A DNA stretch of 64,000 nt, taken from positions 5,196,485-5,260,484 of the forward strand of contig NC_134027.1 in NCBI RefSeq assembly GCF_964204645.1. Reading direction: 5' to 3'. Under the pieces are notes generated by a model that saw only the letters and a list, made by a program, of their open reading frames with translations, did not search any database and was not told where the DNA came from. The position numbers and the translations under genes are program-made. Each line of letters opens with the position of its first letter. Positions within the stretch are counted from its first letter, which is position 1. This document shows positions 15,901-30,900 of the stretch, one piece after another. This stretch comes from Tubulanus polymorphus (Eukaryota > Nemertea > Palaeonemertea > Tubulaniformes > Tubulanidae).

Positions 15901-18900
15901 ATACACCATCACGCCAATGCATGTTGCATTTCTAGTTTTCTATCAAGTATTGAGGTCCAGACTTCAAATGTAGAATCTTTTACACGCATAAATGATTCGT
16001 GTATCACTTGGATATATCTTACGTGCTGAAGGAAATACACATTTCAAAACGAATATATCTTCTCATTATTGTAACAGAAGTATTCTACCACTTCAGCACT
16101 TAAGCAGATGTGATCAGTCAGATTTGGGTAGAAAAATTTTTTAAGCTCGGGGCATCAACTAGGCTAGATTTTTCAAGAGAATCGACTGGCTGTTTTTTAG
16201 ATTGCTTCATGCAGATCATGATTTAAATTCACGACGCACAATTATCTGCCTGGATGATGTCATTGTTCGGAAAGTAGCAAGCAATTAAAGATTTGCAGTT
16301 CTTTGAGATCCCAGTGCAGCGACTGCAGTGAAAATGTTATTGGAGTGTCACGATGATTTTCAATTTAGAATTAAGAGCCTCGAGTGGAAATATATTTTCT
16401 AGTGCTAAGCCTACTCAGTGTTAACAGGGCAAAAAGGTTGTCCAATAACTGAGCACTTGAGTCAAACCAGGAACTACCATTCATAGCAAAAATGATCTAA
16501 GCAAAATGTGTCTGCCTTTAAACAACCCCTTCCACGTATGAATTAACAAACCAATGCATAAGACCTTACTACAAATTCAACAAAATTTTTAGAGTTACGT
16601 AACCCACTATATCTATAACATGGTTTGTCGTACCAGCTGAAGCTGAAGTTCTAGAATCTAATAACCGTGGTGACTATAACCCCTTCAGAGTCTACAGATC
16701 CAATATTGACAATACTCAGAGTTGCTCATCATCAAACTCACATCAATTCTAGCAATGTGTTAACCCATGTGGCACGCTCAGGACAATAAATACCGCGCCA
16801 AGTTCCAACGATATTAAAACAGCAAGAATTTACGAGGGAACAGACTGCTCACATGAGGCCTTCGGTTCCATCATCTGGCAAGACTCATTATAAGATTTAG
16901 AGCAAACCCTATAAGGCTGCCTTCATATCTTTTTATCAAAGGGGTTCCTTAATTAAACAATGTTTGAGAATCCCCGCAGCAAAAATTCCACATGGCTGCG
17001 CAGTTATGGAAGAGAAAAATCCAATAGATCCTGTGATGCTGTCGTCAGTAAATATTTACTAAGTCGCTTGTGATATGAAATTAGATTTTTATTTATAGAA
17101 TATTCAGAAATTATTTTTGCGCCGCCAGTTTTTGTTGTAGAGATGTCAAAAGAAGAGATGCACAAAGCAAGTTTGTAAAATACTGATAGTGAAATCTACC
17201 ATCTCTTCAATTCCGTAATCATTATCATTTTCATTTTCTAACAACAACGATGCAGTGTATTTTGTCAACGAAGTTAAGATGAATGTTAAGCATCTAGTAA
17301 AAGTCTAAACAATTTGTGATATTTTTAGGAAGACAGAACGAAGACAGGCGGATAGAATATGGTTGTAAGAATGCGTGTCACAGGCTGTGAGACGTGAAAA
17401 CTGGTTCATCACATGTCAATCATTGATGTTATAATCTCATCACAGAAATATCAGAAAATGCAATATCCACATCAGAATGGAACGATATTTTTGCCTCCAG
17501 ATGTTTAAGTTAGCATCCTTGTCATCTCGTTGCCATGACGACATGCTACATGACACATTAGTTATGTAATTTCGTATATAAATTTTTCTTTTTTTACACT
17601 TTGAGCCTCAATTTTGATGCGTCTAATCACGCAAAGTATCATTGGACATATCGCTGATTTAATTGATATGAATTGCGGCAGACAACATCAGAAAGGGAAA
17701 AAATTTACATTCCTCATTCAGGCAACAATCGGAAGTTATTACGTTAAAAAAAGAAATATTCCGGATTCAAAATCCAAAATTAGAAATTCACATTGGCTTC
17801 AACCGTCAGAATTCACCATTCTATGAATTGAAGTGATATTGGGTTTTCATTTGAAATCCTGTCAGTTGCTGGCAATGAAATAAGATCTGTGGCGTTAAGC
17901 CATTGATTTGGTTTGGGGCGGGCTCCTGAGTCATCCGTAATACGAGAGAAAAAAAGAGAGAGAATGGTAAAACCATGTCACCAGCTGAAATAAGACCCCG
18001 GCATATAACTATAAAACATTCATCGCAAGCGATAAGCATGATAAATGAAAGAAAGATACAGGTAATAAGCATCATTTTTCCCACAGCTGAGGTATACTTA
18101 TATATATCTACAGATTTTGATACAGATTTCGAGATAGCTTTGTAGTTTCTATACACTTTTGCCGAATAGAAATAATCTTAATTCGTTACAAAAACAAAAT
18201 CGACGAAATCATAATTATGACACCGGATTGCGCTTATCGAAAAAAAAACTTTTCAGTTTCTATGGTAACTGTGGAAATAATACTATTTTTACGCGGTTCA
18301 TTTTTAAATCTGCGATGATGATGATGATGATGACTAATAGCAACCCCCTCCCGGCTTGTCATCGACAAAACTACCATGTTGATGTTTATTTACATTAATG
18401 GATTAACCTTCTTCAAAAATCACTCATCAATAAAATATCCTTAGATATTTCTATATTTGTGAAATATCCAATAACGAAATAACTGACTAAATATACCTGT
18501 TAATATATACTTCAAAGAGATGCCCTCCGCGGATGACCTCCACGGTGAAAGGTATTTTTCTACTTGGCTCCGGTTTATCGGAGTCTGACAATTGGTACAA
18601 ATACTGCACCGCAGATGAAGATATTAGTCGCGCGGAGAGAAGATTATTTTTATTCAATCTAAGACACTCGACTGTGGGATATACTGCCAACTGAACAATA
18701 ACTACGCACAAAGAACAAACTAACCGACCGATTATGCTTTATTTAATTTACATGAGAGCTTTTAATAATAAGATCGAAATGTGTCAATATCTCAATTCAG
18801 AGGGACGACAGTTTGAACGTCGTTATTTTCAGTTCAAGGTCAAATCCTACGTAAAGGTTTGTTCCGTCGATCCTTGGATTACATGAGATCAGCGTCCAGG

Positions 18901-21900
18901 TCAGGCTGTTATGCGAAGTGCTTACTTCCAAACAGCACCATATTTGAAAAGTTATCAGTTAAATGTTCCTCGCCCAAGAAATATTATGATAAATCAAATT
19001 GACAGGTTTCTACAAACCAAACACAACTCTTACTGATAAGTCCATTAAATACTCTTTTATCGTACCGAAAAATTATTTATTGCCAAATTTACTTCGTCAA
19101 AAATGCAATAACCCTTCGGCTAGATGTTCTTCTAACAATGAGGAGGTCAGTCTGAGATAAGGTTGATTCATTTCAACAATTCAAACAAACTAACAGTTAT
19201 TTATGAGTTCATATTATGTTAGATAACCACTACAAGACTGAGAATTTTCGTGGGCTTCAATTTTCTAGTCTATCGAGGTCTAATTAGATTTTCATCCTAG
19301 ACATAATTCTCATCTCTTGAAATGAACACTTATGTTTAGCTGAGGAAATCATGGATCTACATGTACCGGTAAATCATTTTTTTATCATGCCACTGATTGT
19401 GTAAACATTATAACTTCAGTTATGAATTTCCCTGAGAAATTTATGAGTTGATTCACGTTGAAGCAAAATTAATTTTCAGGTCATCAAAAAGCAATTTATT
19501 GCGATCAAAATATTGTCAATGGCGAGAGCACCGACGCAATCCATAGAAATTCTTTATTAGTTTCTGGTGGCGAGAACGCATTCCAAACTTTTTTTCCTTC
19601 AATTTAACTAAACCGAAATTGTTGAGGATTGAATCAACGACTCTAAAACGAAGAGTCCATAGCACAACTAATCTGGCAAGCATATATTCATTCAATATTT
19701 GATAACAATGTGACAATAGCTAGAAATGTGACTTCATCAATGAGTCTTTTGGCTTAAAAAAACCGGTAAATTCAACGTCAAGAAGATAAGATCAAAGCTA
19801 ATTAGTTTTGCTACATGGACTGGTATTTATTGACTAAAGAATGTCTCCATTAGGTCTGGTATAGTGAATACACCCGGAGACAGACAGCGACTCCACACCG
19901 TGTATCTCCAGTCCTATCAGAATATTACAGTTGTCAGAGGTGTATCAAACTTATCTCTTCATATCTCATGAAATTGTATGGAACCCAGATGCTTCGTAAT
20001 ATACCATTTCTATGACAAGCACTGATAAATTGGCATCATTGTTCTTTCATCCAATGAAGATGTATTTGTGGTGGTTTCATTTCATGCCGATTTTTAGATG
20101 GAGGTTATCGATCGAGCTAGTTCAAAACCCAAAATGGTTAACAGAAACTTCTTCTTGTTCAAGAAATTCGATCCAATTTTTGGCAATTTCATTTGAAGAA
20201 TGCCGGAGAGACCGAATCAATTATAAACCAATTTCAACCAGAACATAAAATCTAAATTTAATAGACTTAGCCATAGACTTTTGTGTCAATGTTATTAGGT
20301 CTACGGCTATTATAAAAGGGATAGTCTGTCAATTCAAATGCTAGCTACCTTGTGATTGGTGTATTATAATGCCATTTAATGCCGGCTAATGGCCTATAGT
20401 CATATTTCATGCGTTTCTATGCACATTTCTTAGGTTTTGTGTGATGGGTAGATAAAGAATGTTTTAGTACCAAGAGCGATCTGCTGTGAAAGAGCCCGAA
20501 TATTGTAGATTATCCCTCAAAAGTGGAACATTTTAGGCTCATAGTAAAAGCAATATGTTTTCTGACATGAACAAGGGAACATTTTGGGAAAAGGGAATTT
20601 GGTGAAAGTATCATCAATTTTTCTTAAGTCAAATACAATTCTCGTTCTTGAAACGTCATTACTGTATATTGAAATATTCAAGTTTGATGAAAGTTCCGAA
20701 GAAGATGCCTGAAAACTAAAACTGACAGATGGTAAGCCCCCGTGGCACTGTAACCATGGCAAAATGAGACAAAACAATAACCGATCTTCTATTTGGCATT
20801 TGCAAATTAGGAAACGCAGCAATACGCAGTGTGGTTAATTCACAATCACACTGCAGAAAATTGCTATAATTGTACAAGACATGCTTCATATTCTCCCATC
20901 TGTGTAGGATTTCTATTTTGATTTAATCGTCATCATCAGCACGGCTAAAACAAGTCCGCTAGAAAAAAAAAGACTACGGATTTCTATGCTTTAAGGCAAT
21001 AAAATACAGTTTGTGGAGGAATCATGAATTGGAATGAGCTTCTCTTCGACATGGACATATCTTCATGTCCATACATGGAAATAGGGATCTACATAATTTG
21101 GTTGCCTAATTTGGATGTCACTCTTATTACTCCCATTTTACATCAGCTTTCATCCCACAAATGAGTAAAAAGGATCACGAAGACATCAGTTTTTGAAAGA
21201 CACGTTCTATTCTAGAAGTTCTTTGATTCGAGAAGCAGAATGAACACATTTACCGAATTTCTCCATCCTTATTCACTGAAAACGAACGAATCGGTAGGAA
21301 AATTGCCACAGGAAATTTCACGACGATGAAAGAACGTCGAACAGGAAAATTACGCGAGATCAGACGACCTCGATTACCAACCGATGATTCACAGAAAACT
21401 GGCAAATAACAGTCGACAGAGAGAGTAGGTGTTCAACATGAAAAACAGGACAATAATGAAATAGACAGTAGCTCGATCGTCGATGAAATTCATATTATAC
21501 CTCCATGCAGATACACTGAAAGGTGTAGAAACTTACGCAAGATAATTCATCAGTTTGTTTTTAAACTCATCTGAATATTCATGAGATAACTCTGTATGGT
21601 GGCGAGAGCGAGGCAGAGCTGTAGCAGACAGTAGACAGTCGACAGCCGCATCGAACACTTGATCAACTAATCTATAAAAGTGACCTAAACCGCCGCTTTT
21701 ACTAATTGCGAACACATCAACTGTCAGTCTATGGGTTTCGTTATTACTTATCGTGACATATCGCGATAAGTCAAATCGTAACCTTGGAGACAATGCTTGA
21801 TGTCACTCGGGGAAAGTTTATGATTCAGATTCGTAAAGCTAGTTCGATATTGAGGTTTACGTCGGGATGAAAACTGTCAGCTAAAAGACACTCACATTAA

Positions 21901-24900
21901 GCCAGGATAGAACATAGAACTAACTCAGAATACGTCATTCGAAATGATATTTAGCTGGATCAGTGTATAAAGAACTTTTCTGAAAAATACCGGGTATTTT
22001 CGTAAGACTAAATAAAAAATTCTGTAACAGCGGTCAACTGGGAAAAAACTGTTTGTGGCGCCCGGACACATGAGGTCTTTGTATAGAGAGGTCTCCATGG
22101 CTAGACATTATACACTGGTAACATCATGAGATCATCGCGTTAATTCACGATAAGATCGATAACGAAATCTCAAAGGGAAAATCCGATGACATCATGCGCG
22201 GAAACTCTTACCGTAATCAACACCAAACGATACCTGTGTAAGATGTGAGATGTTTTAGATTCTAAGCGACATCGAACGAACAGGACGAGATGTGTAATGA
22301 AATCACCGGAGTCACTACTATCAGCGGTTCTCCTTCATTTAATTACGACTAATGGACGCCATGAGAAACAACATTCAACACAAATTGGATTGAAAATAGG
22401 CGTCTAATCCTGTATGTTTGGGTGTAGTACACCATCAATAATCAACCTTCCCAGTAGAATCCTTAGTTGCCCGATACTTTCAATTCTCTCATCTCCTCAT
22501 CTAACTTCATCCTTCCAAACATCAAATATCAAATATGTCTATGAGTTTAAACCATAAATTAAGCTTGTGGGTACTAACTATTCACCACATGTTATTTTTT
22601 GATCCGCAAGGAAGTAAACACTTGGTAAAAACTACAACTATTTTCAAATGACTAACGCTCAAAGGTCTAGATCACCATTAAAAATGTCAAAGAAAACATA
22701 CAATTCAAAGGAATCATTCGACTGAATTCCTAAAAATGTGCCTTAAAAAAACTTGTCGTCATTAAGGTAATAGGAATTTATGTCTGTTTTGTTAAAACTC
22801 TCAATAGATTTCATACTTCACATATTAAACGATACAACTCTAATAATAATTAATTGAGTAGGAGGTTTGCCTCCTAATGTGTGGACATCTGCATCATTTA
22901 TCTTAATAAATTTCTCAAAATCATCTAACCATGATATTAATGGATTCGCCATGTTCGTCAATCCCACAGTAGTGAACACAGAACAACATCGGGGTGCCTT
23001 TCGATTATTAGCCTATTAGACTTCCCTCAGGCTCCAAAGAGGGTTCCATCCCACCTTTTATACCCTAGATATAACCTTTTTGTTATTATAATGTAAGAAT
23101 GCGACGTAAGTTATTTCGAAATAGAAAAATTCATTATATATACTCGTTAGAATTTTGTAACCAAATGAAAACATTGACTAGACTCAGGTGCTGTCAGACA
23201 GCAGTTAACCTAATGATGATGGACTTGCGTAACTCCACACATGCTTGTTGTATTATACATGCGCTGAGCGCACCTCAAACCCGCAAGAGGAAAAAATACT
23301 CATAAATCATATACTGACACATGCTTTAAGCACACTTATGTTCATCTAATGGTTTTATGTCTTACCAATTAGAGAAATCAACAGTTAGTTGACAAGATAT
23401 TGAATAAAGGTTAAATCAGAGAGTGGCTTTTAACAACTAGAGCCTTGACGTTGATTGAGTAGTCTAACTCCCTCGCATACACATACTAGCACTATAAGAT
23501 TAATGAGCAGTTAATAGTCAACACAGACAAAACCGCTTTGCTTTTAATTCACTCCAAATAGGCTATAAATCATCATATCACCTGTGAAGACATTTATTGC
23601 TCCTAATAGACAAATTCGGGCCATTATTTTCGCTACATATAACAAGCTCGTTTTGTGTCGGTAGGTAGAGAAAGTAAGTGATAAAACATTCCGAATGAAC
23701 GAGTTTGCGTTTGATTAAACCATCTGTCACAGAATAAGAATATATGTAAACTGCTAAATATAAGGATAATACCAATTGCCACCCGATTCAGCTAATGAAA
23801 CCGGAGTGAAAAATTCACTGATTACACAGAATTTTCAAAGAATTGCAGCATTCGATGAAAAACAACAATAATCGAAAACTGTTTTATGGAATTATCTGAA
23901 TAATGGACCAAGGAATGTTTTCCATATAGTTGAAGAATGATAATTTTTAAGCTAAGCTTGAAACACACAAAGTTCCGTTCTCACATGCAATAATATATAT
24001 GACTAGAACCTGTCAATCAAACATAGCTAATCGTCAAATTATCAGGGTAGCAATATCAAAAACGAAATTAATGTGAATTAGGCAAATAGTGATAGACATA
24101 TCGAATTAGAAAGGTGGTCGAAAATGGGTTTATAATAGAGTAAAAACTAGGTCAGATGAATTCAACTTCACAGAAAAGAAAGCAGTTATTGTCAGCACCA
24201 AAAATAACCGACAATATCCCAAAAAGTGAACGAGAGGGAGAGATGCAAGAATCGAAGACCGGAGGACATGTCTGACATTCTTAACAAAGCCGTAATACTC
24301 CATTCTATTGACACAGCAGAAAATTATCTGCATTGTACTTTCATTGTTCAGCCATTTTTTATAATGCAAGCGGATAAAAGGCTTCTGCCCTATGAACAAG
24401 CAGCATTCGTGATTTGCAGGGCACAATGATGAACGAAGACCCACAAGGAATGAACCGCATCTCAAGAAAAATCTTTTAGATAAACTATTTTTCCTTAGCC
24501 ACACGTTCCTAAGTCCCATGGCCATACACATGGAAAACTAATGCCACCTAAAAACACTGAATGCCTTTCAACATTTCACTTGTTATTCAAGTTTACTTTA
24601 AATTACAAATCCGACATCAGTGTCAATTTTCATTGATTTGTCTCATGATATGACAGGTATCTTTTAGTTTATCTGGAACTCACGAAGATGCATGCAAAAT
24701 CTTCCAGCCCGGGAATATTGATGTATATGTCAAACCAATTCAAAAACATTTCCATTGCTGACACTCAACGAAACAGAATCAATCGCAGAAACCATTTCCC
24801 GATGACTGGAAATAGCAAATATCGAAATCAATGATGAGATAATACACATCATGGATATATCATAGTGCGGAGTGTAAGCAAACCATAAGAACTCAAATAC

Positions 24901-27900
24901 GATATAACAGAATGCTCACACTTTTGGTTGTCCTTTGCTCGAAAGTAGAGGTTAATTCAAAGATATTTTGGAGTCGATGCAGCAAGTATTCCAGGGTTTC
25001 AATTAGACTCCTCAAGGAGAGCTTGTACGCTGGATAATTGAGACTCGAAAGCCATGAATGATGAACCATTAGTAAGAGGTTGGAGCAAATAACTTTGACG
25101 AAAGGTTTTCAAACGACTAATTTCCCATTGGAAGCAGTCGCAACACCATCGCAGAACACTGAACCAACAATCAACACTAGAGACCTGTCGTAAGGGAAGT
25201 TGGCAATCTCCTTCAAACAATGTGATTACTCTCACGACAATTACAAGTGTATTACACACTAATACCAGTACGAAATTACATTTACAATTTCATTACACAC
25301 TGGACCACTTCTGGTGCCATTTACAAAGGAGTCGTCACAGTGTAAACTATCTTTACCATCAGCGATGTAGGAGTATAGTTTCTGCAGCTCTATCGAGGGA
25401 GTGACAAAAAATGTTACCAGTGCCTCAATGGTCAAAGCCAAGGTCTTACTGATACAACGCTTGAAAAGTACCTAACTGTGCAAATGTAGCATTTCTTTCA
25501 TACAGATACTCCATTCCGTTCCTCATGATCATCAGAGTGATAACTCATTACAAAGAGATACATCTAGAAAGACATTCAAAACATTGTCACAGATACTGAA
25601 ATTGCCTTGAACGTTTGGACTGCTGGATATTAAGAATCACTATCAGATACTGTCACTGGCATGAACTCTGAAAATCTGAAGGGTTGAAGCTACTTATGAG
25701 CCAGACAGACAGACAAGAGAGAGAGAGAGACAGACAGACAGACATTATGAACATATAAGCCGAAAGCTACGTAATTACAGACTTAATGCATTATGATTAC
25801 TTCAGACCATATAAATAAGTTAATGAACATTAATTAGTTTTATATGAAATCATAGCATTTCATGCTGGCTGGGTATTATCCATAGGGCATAACTCTTATA
25901 AATTACATATCCCACATTTGAAAATTCAGATATTTTGGATTTCTATGCGACTATACATAACTACTGATATCCTTCAAGTTGCGACTCCTATCTATAATCT
26001 AGATGATAAGATAAATGAAGGTGTAATATTGTGTTGTCACTGGATTTTTTTAGTATTCTCAAGAAACGTTTCAAGTGTTTTAAACCCCATCAGCGACACG
26101 GTCTAACATTGAAACAAAGTATCTGAGATCTAAGAGTGAGGTCAGGTCATTCGATTAAATCTGTGAATCTTAGGCAAGGACAGTCTCAGGTTTCAAACAC
26201 AGTAAACCCGAAGTGTTCTCAGATGACCCGAACTAGACTGTACCACAATGCAATAGTACAAAGCTGTCATAATTCATTAGACACTGAAAGTGAATCAGTG
26301 GTTGACAGGTTGACAACTATTACTTGACTCTCTCATGATGGATGGGCTGCACATGAGTGGAGGGTCAACTTTTAACCAAAATTCAGGTCGTTATTCGATC
26401 AAGTGGTAAGAATAACAATGATGATTACATTGTTTTACAACAATGGTGCCTGCATCTATGTAAATTGATGATGCGAGCTGAGATCATGTTACAAAATGAT
26501 TGTTCTGATACGGACTATCATTACACTTCATTATCATAAGATAAAAATACCGACAAATTCAGAAAATTATTTCGCTTCATTGAACAGAGGTTATCAAAGG
26601 ACACCTTATAAAACCAAAGATATGGGGAGCAACTAACAGTGCATTTATGGTATCTTTTGAAAGCTAGACTACACCGGGCTTGTCTGCCAAAATGCTACCG
26701 ATACAGTTATTCATGCCCTTTATCAAAATGCTGTGCAAAAATGTCTCGGGTCAAGCAACCTTTCCTATTACAACATCCATACAATCTCCCAATGGAGGGC
26801 CATCTAAGGAGAGAAGTCCATTTATGTAATGAAAACTTTCTCGTGCTTAAATACTGAACATGACAACTGATAGAATGCAGTGGATACATCAATCAAACTA
26901 AGCTCGAGGTCACTTTATCCATCTGAGAAATATGTGACATATATCTATGTCTGATACGTGTATAAAAGGGGTTATACAAAAAGTGATCAAAATCCCGAAT
27001 CTTTTGAGACACATTGATTTTTTGCTAGCATTTTAAGAAATCCCGAATAAAGTTCAATATAAATATTCAAAGCCCTTTTTTGTTTCAGAGTGGAAGTGGA
27101 AACCTTAAATGTAGTTAATTCCACGTCAGCGCCTGCGACAGATGAAGGGAAAACAATTTGTCAGAGCAGAGATCCGTGCTACGCCAAGATAAGCTGCTTA
27201 CCACACATGAAAATCACCGATATATAATAGAAATGATAAACCAGCTGAAATTTGGTCGATGAGGGAAGGTAATAAAGAGAACCTGTGTATTACGTGGTAG
27301 CGAAGGTAATCCACAGATAATGGCGATGTCGTCTATGTTGTTATTCTTTATAGTTCATCCGTTCTTGACAATTTCAGGGATCAGTGACTGTTGGCAAAAG
27401 ATAACTTGGCATCGCAGACCTCGAGTGATAAATAGCTAGGTAAACTAAGGTCACAGAAACAAATTGTTGGGCACAAGAGATTCGTAAATAATTACTGGCA
27501 AGATCCATTAACATTTCCACATGCGTTATGGAAAATGAAACAGAACACAGAATATTTCAGTGAAATCAAAGAGTATCTATGTATTTTTGACATAATGCAT
27601 ATCAGTATTTCTAGTTCAAGAAAATCCGAAATAATCTCTTCATTTCGAAGTAGTAAACGTGATAAAGGTTCATTTTGTAACTATTTTTCGGTCGTGGGCA
27701 ACATAAAACCTTTGGTCTATTTACATTGTGTCGGCACGAACAAAGATATCATTAAAAGCGCCGCTAGTCTTCAATAGCAAACTTAAGACTTCTGTGCTAG
27801 AAGGAACAACACATTACAGGCAAAGAGCACTTTGTCCAATTTTCACCCTGAATTCGTAGTAACCATTTAACCAGTGTGATATGTGATTTATATACTCAAC

Positions 27901-30900
27901 ATTTTGGGTGCAACAGCACAAGATTTCATAATCAAATTGGATTAATTCATTCAAAATACTCAAAAGAAAATGTTTTACAAAAGAGTAAAAGATAATTTTT
28001 GTTATTTCTTAAGATATTTTTTTATCATTTTGAGCAGAGCCTTGTTTAAAGATGTATTCAAATATCAATTCTGTCCACTAGAATACTTTAGTTACAGGTC
28101 AGGAAACTATCAGATGTATTTATTGATGATTGAATATATCAATGATTGCTCCACTGAATATTCCAATCATTATTTCAGGGAATCCATGACGAGTTTAAAT
28201 TGTGAATTGTACACAAATATTTGAGTAAATATAATGTTGTCAAGTATGTGAGTTAACAAAAACGTCTTTGTAGTTTGTGCAGTGTGAACTTTTGAACTGA
28301 TGGCATTAGGTCTAAGTAAATATTCTTTCACTTTCACCTCACCTCTAAAAATCCCATATTAAGTCAACTTCTATTTATGGTCATTTCGAACTAGCAGTTA
28401 ACGTTAGCTTTTTGAAATTTCAAAAATGAATCCATTCAAATTTTTCGAAATATGAATGAAGTGAATGCTCCACAGTCATCTATTCTTCCGTGAAATACAT
28501 CAATTTATTTTACAGATGAAGTACACTCTAATGATCAACTTCAGAGCAGTGTTTTTTTATTGACACAAGACACGCTGAGAAAGCTGCCTGAAATTCTTCA
28601 TTCCAATGAAGAAATTACTTTACGACAGAAATTCAATCAAAGATTTCTATAAACTGAGCGAGTCAAGACGATGAATTGTTAGAATTACGCCAGCTATCAA
28701 TTCAATCGAGGGAAATATAAACAATTCAGTGTGAAGCAGTTGATGAGGTAGACACCTTTATTGCTGACATGGAGCTGGTACCACTAAAAACTGACTTGAA
28801 TCATTGGAAAAGAAGTAATGCTGATTTTACCGAGTCAGGCAAAAACCTCAAGCGTTTTCAAATTCCTCATCTTCGATGAAATGAAATATCATAATGTTTT
28901 GCAATTTCTAAATACTTTGATGCGCTTTGTCATTTTTCAATGTCTTCCTGAATCATGTATATGTTGAATGAAATAATGCGAAAAACTCCATTCCCAATGA
29001 CCTGCATTTGCTTTTCCATGGAAGTACATTTTATTCGATGCAACTTGATGCCTGTATGCCATTAAGATGAAGATGAATTATTTTGAAAGGTGCTGTCAAT
29101 TTGTTTAACTGCTATCTGAAGTTCTGTGTATAATAGTTATAAATCCTTGAGTTACACATCAATAAACTGTCATAGTTAACACCCTTGTTAAACACCAAAC
29201 ACTTTCAGAAACGATTACCCTTAAAAATATTGCACAATCTTCAATTATCTAGTGCTTGATGAATTTAATTTCTCTGAAAAACTAACAGCGTTTGATCAAT
29301 GTAGTTTGAAATCATTGTAATTTTGTTAATTTGTGTTTTTACGTCGAACCTCATGTGAATATGAAACTGTACTGGGGGATATTAATCATCTCTGTGAAAC
29401 TGTCGGCTGAATCCCGCGAGATGCTGCGCCAAATTTGAGCTATCAAGTAAATTTTAATAGCAATACTGTCATCTACAGACAATGATTTTCGCAATTTCAA
29501 TCCTGCTTTTCCCGAAAAATTATCAAGTAATGAAAAATAATATGGGATGTGTCAAAATACTGACAGCCAATGTCTGATGATGATGGATCACTTTATCCAT
29601 GATTTTTTGTTTAACTTATCCTATCACTGCCTCCAAAGCTTTTCATTTCACATACGTATTGACTACTACACTGCTTGATCAATCATTTATTTAGTAAGAA
29701 TAAGAAAATTATCTAAATAATTACCTAACCCGATGGAAAGTTTCGAACATTAAATCACATAGTCAAAACGCTATTTTCTTTACTTGCGAAAACAAGGAGA
29801 TGACCTATAATAATTGGAAACTAGCTAAAACCATGCCAGATCAAATTTCTAGAAAATAACAAAGACATCTAAATCTACTCACAATAGCTGAACTCTTACT
29901 CATTTCGACTGTTCTCCCAATAAACTAATTTCTAGAGCACTGACTAAAGATTTCACGCAGAGAAGCTGGCTTTTTTAAAAGCAGCTATGCTATAAGTGAA
30001 GACTAAAACCTCTAGTTCACAGCAGGACGTTCACTGCACAGTGTATTAGAAAAATAAAGGCATATCTCGAATTTCATGAAATTTTAGATGCTCGCAATGT
30101 TTTTTCCATTGCTCCAAATATTCTTAATCATCACCCTCCTGAAAGATATTCTCAGTATAAGAAGAGTATAGCATAGATATCCATTCTATAAATTTTGTAA
30201 TTAGGATTTAAGAAGAAATTAATTGCTTCAAAAACCAATTGTACATATTTAGCTTTTCATCGGTATCTTTTCATCTATTGAACCTAAAGCTCTCACCAAT
30301 GGTCAGATTTTTTTTTCTTGAAATAGAATATCATATCATTGTTGTGATTTCGGATCAACGAGAATCTAAAAACTGAAGCACACCCATCAAAAAAATATTA
30401 TCTTCATTTTTATACCTAAATTAACTCATAAGCCGGTTTTTGCCGGCAAACATTGTCCAAAATTTGAGCAAATTAACTCAATTTTCGCCCGGTGTTAGCG
30501 ATGAATGCATTACATTCTATGTAATGTTGTTTCTCAAAACTTTACCACAGAAAAGTATTCAGGCCAAGTCGGCTTCCGATTCTACTGTTTAAAGGCGGCT
30601 TAAATCGGCAAAAATACTGAGTTATTCTCATCGAAAGCTGGTCTCATAAAGAACGGATTTCACACACCGTACTTAACAATAGGCACCACTGCTCCCAATT
30701 CCGGCATCTGTCTTTACAAGAAAAGTCTGCATCTCTCTTGATTTTAAGAATTCGCCAAACTAAAAGGATTCAGTGCCGGGCTTAATTCTATTGTATTTAT
30801 CAAAGATTTGGATGTATTGACCTGATTCAGATCTAAAAGAACACTAAAATGTTGCCCTATAGCGAAGTAGTGGTAAAAAATTCCAACTGTGATTGACATT

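Noticed and set aside
17821-18156. A minus-strand frame with a good acceptor inside (near 17935)
   Set aside because: The acceptor is convincing, but entered in the phase of the 18.5 kb segment it stops after about ten codons, and no donor follows.
21049-21074. Short hairpin ATGGACAT-ATCTTC-ATGTCCAT
   Set aside because: An 8-bp stem is expected by chance in a window of this size and has no context.
24130-24531. A 133-codon minus-strand frame
   Set aside because: The longest frame outside the genes, but near the length expected by chance in 64 kb. No splice framing, no recognisable motif, and the opposite strand is equally open.
24999-25441. Two adjoining minus-strand frames that might be a decayed transposon ORF
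   Set aside because: No residue motif of a reverse transcriptase, transposase or capsid can be seen in any frame, and no terminal repeats flank them.
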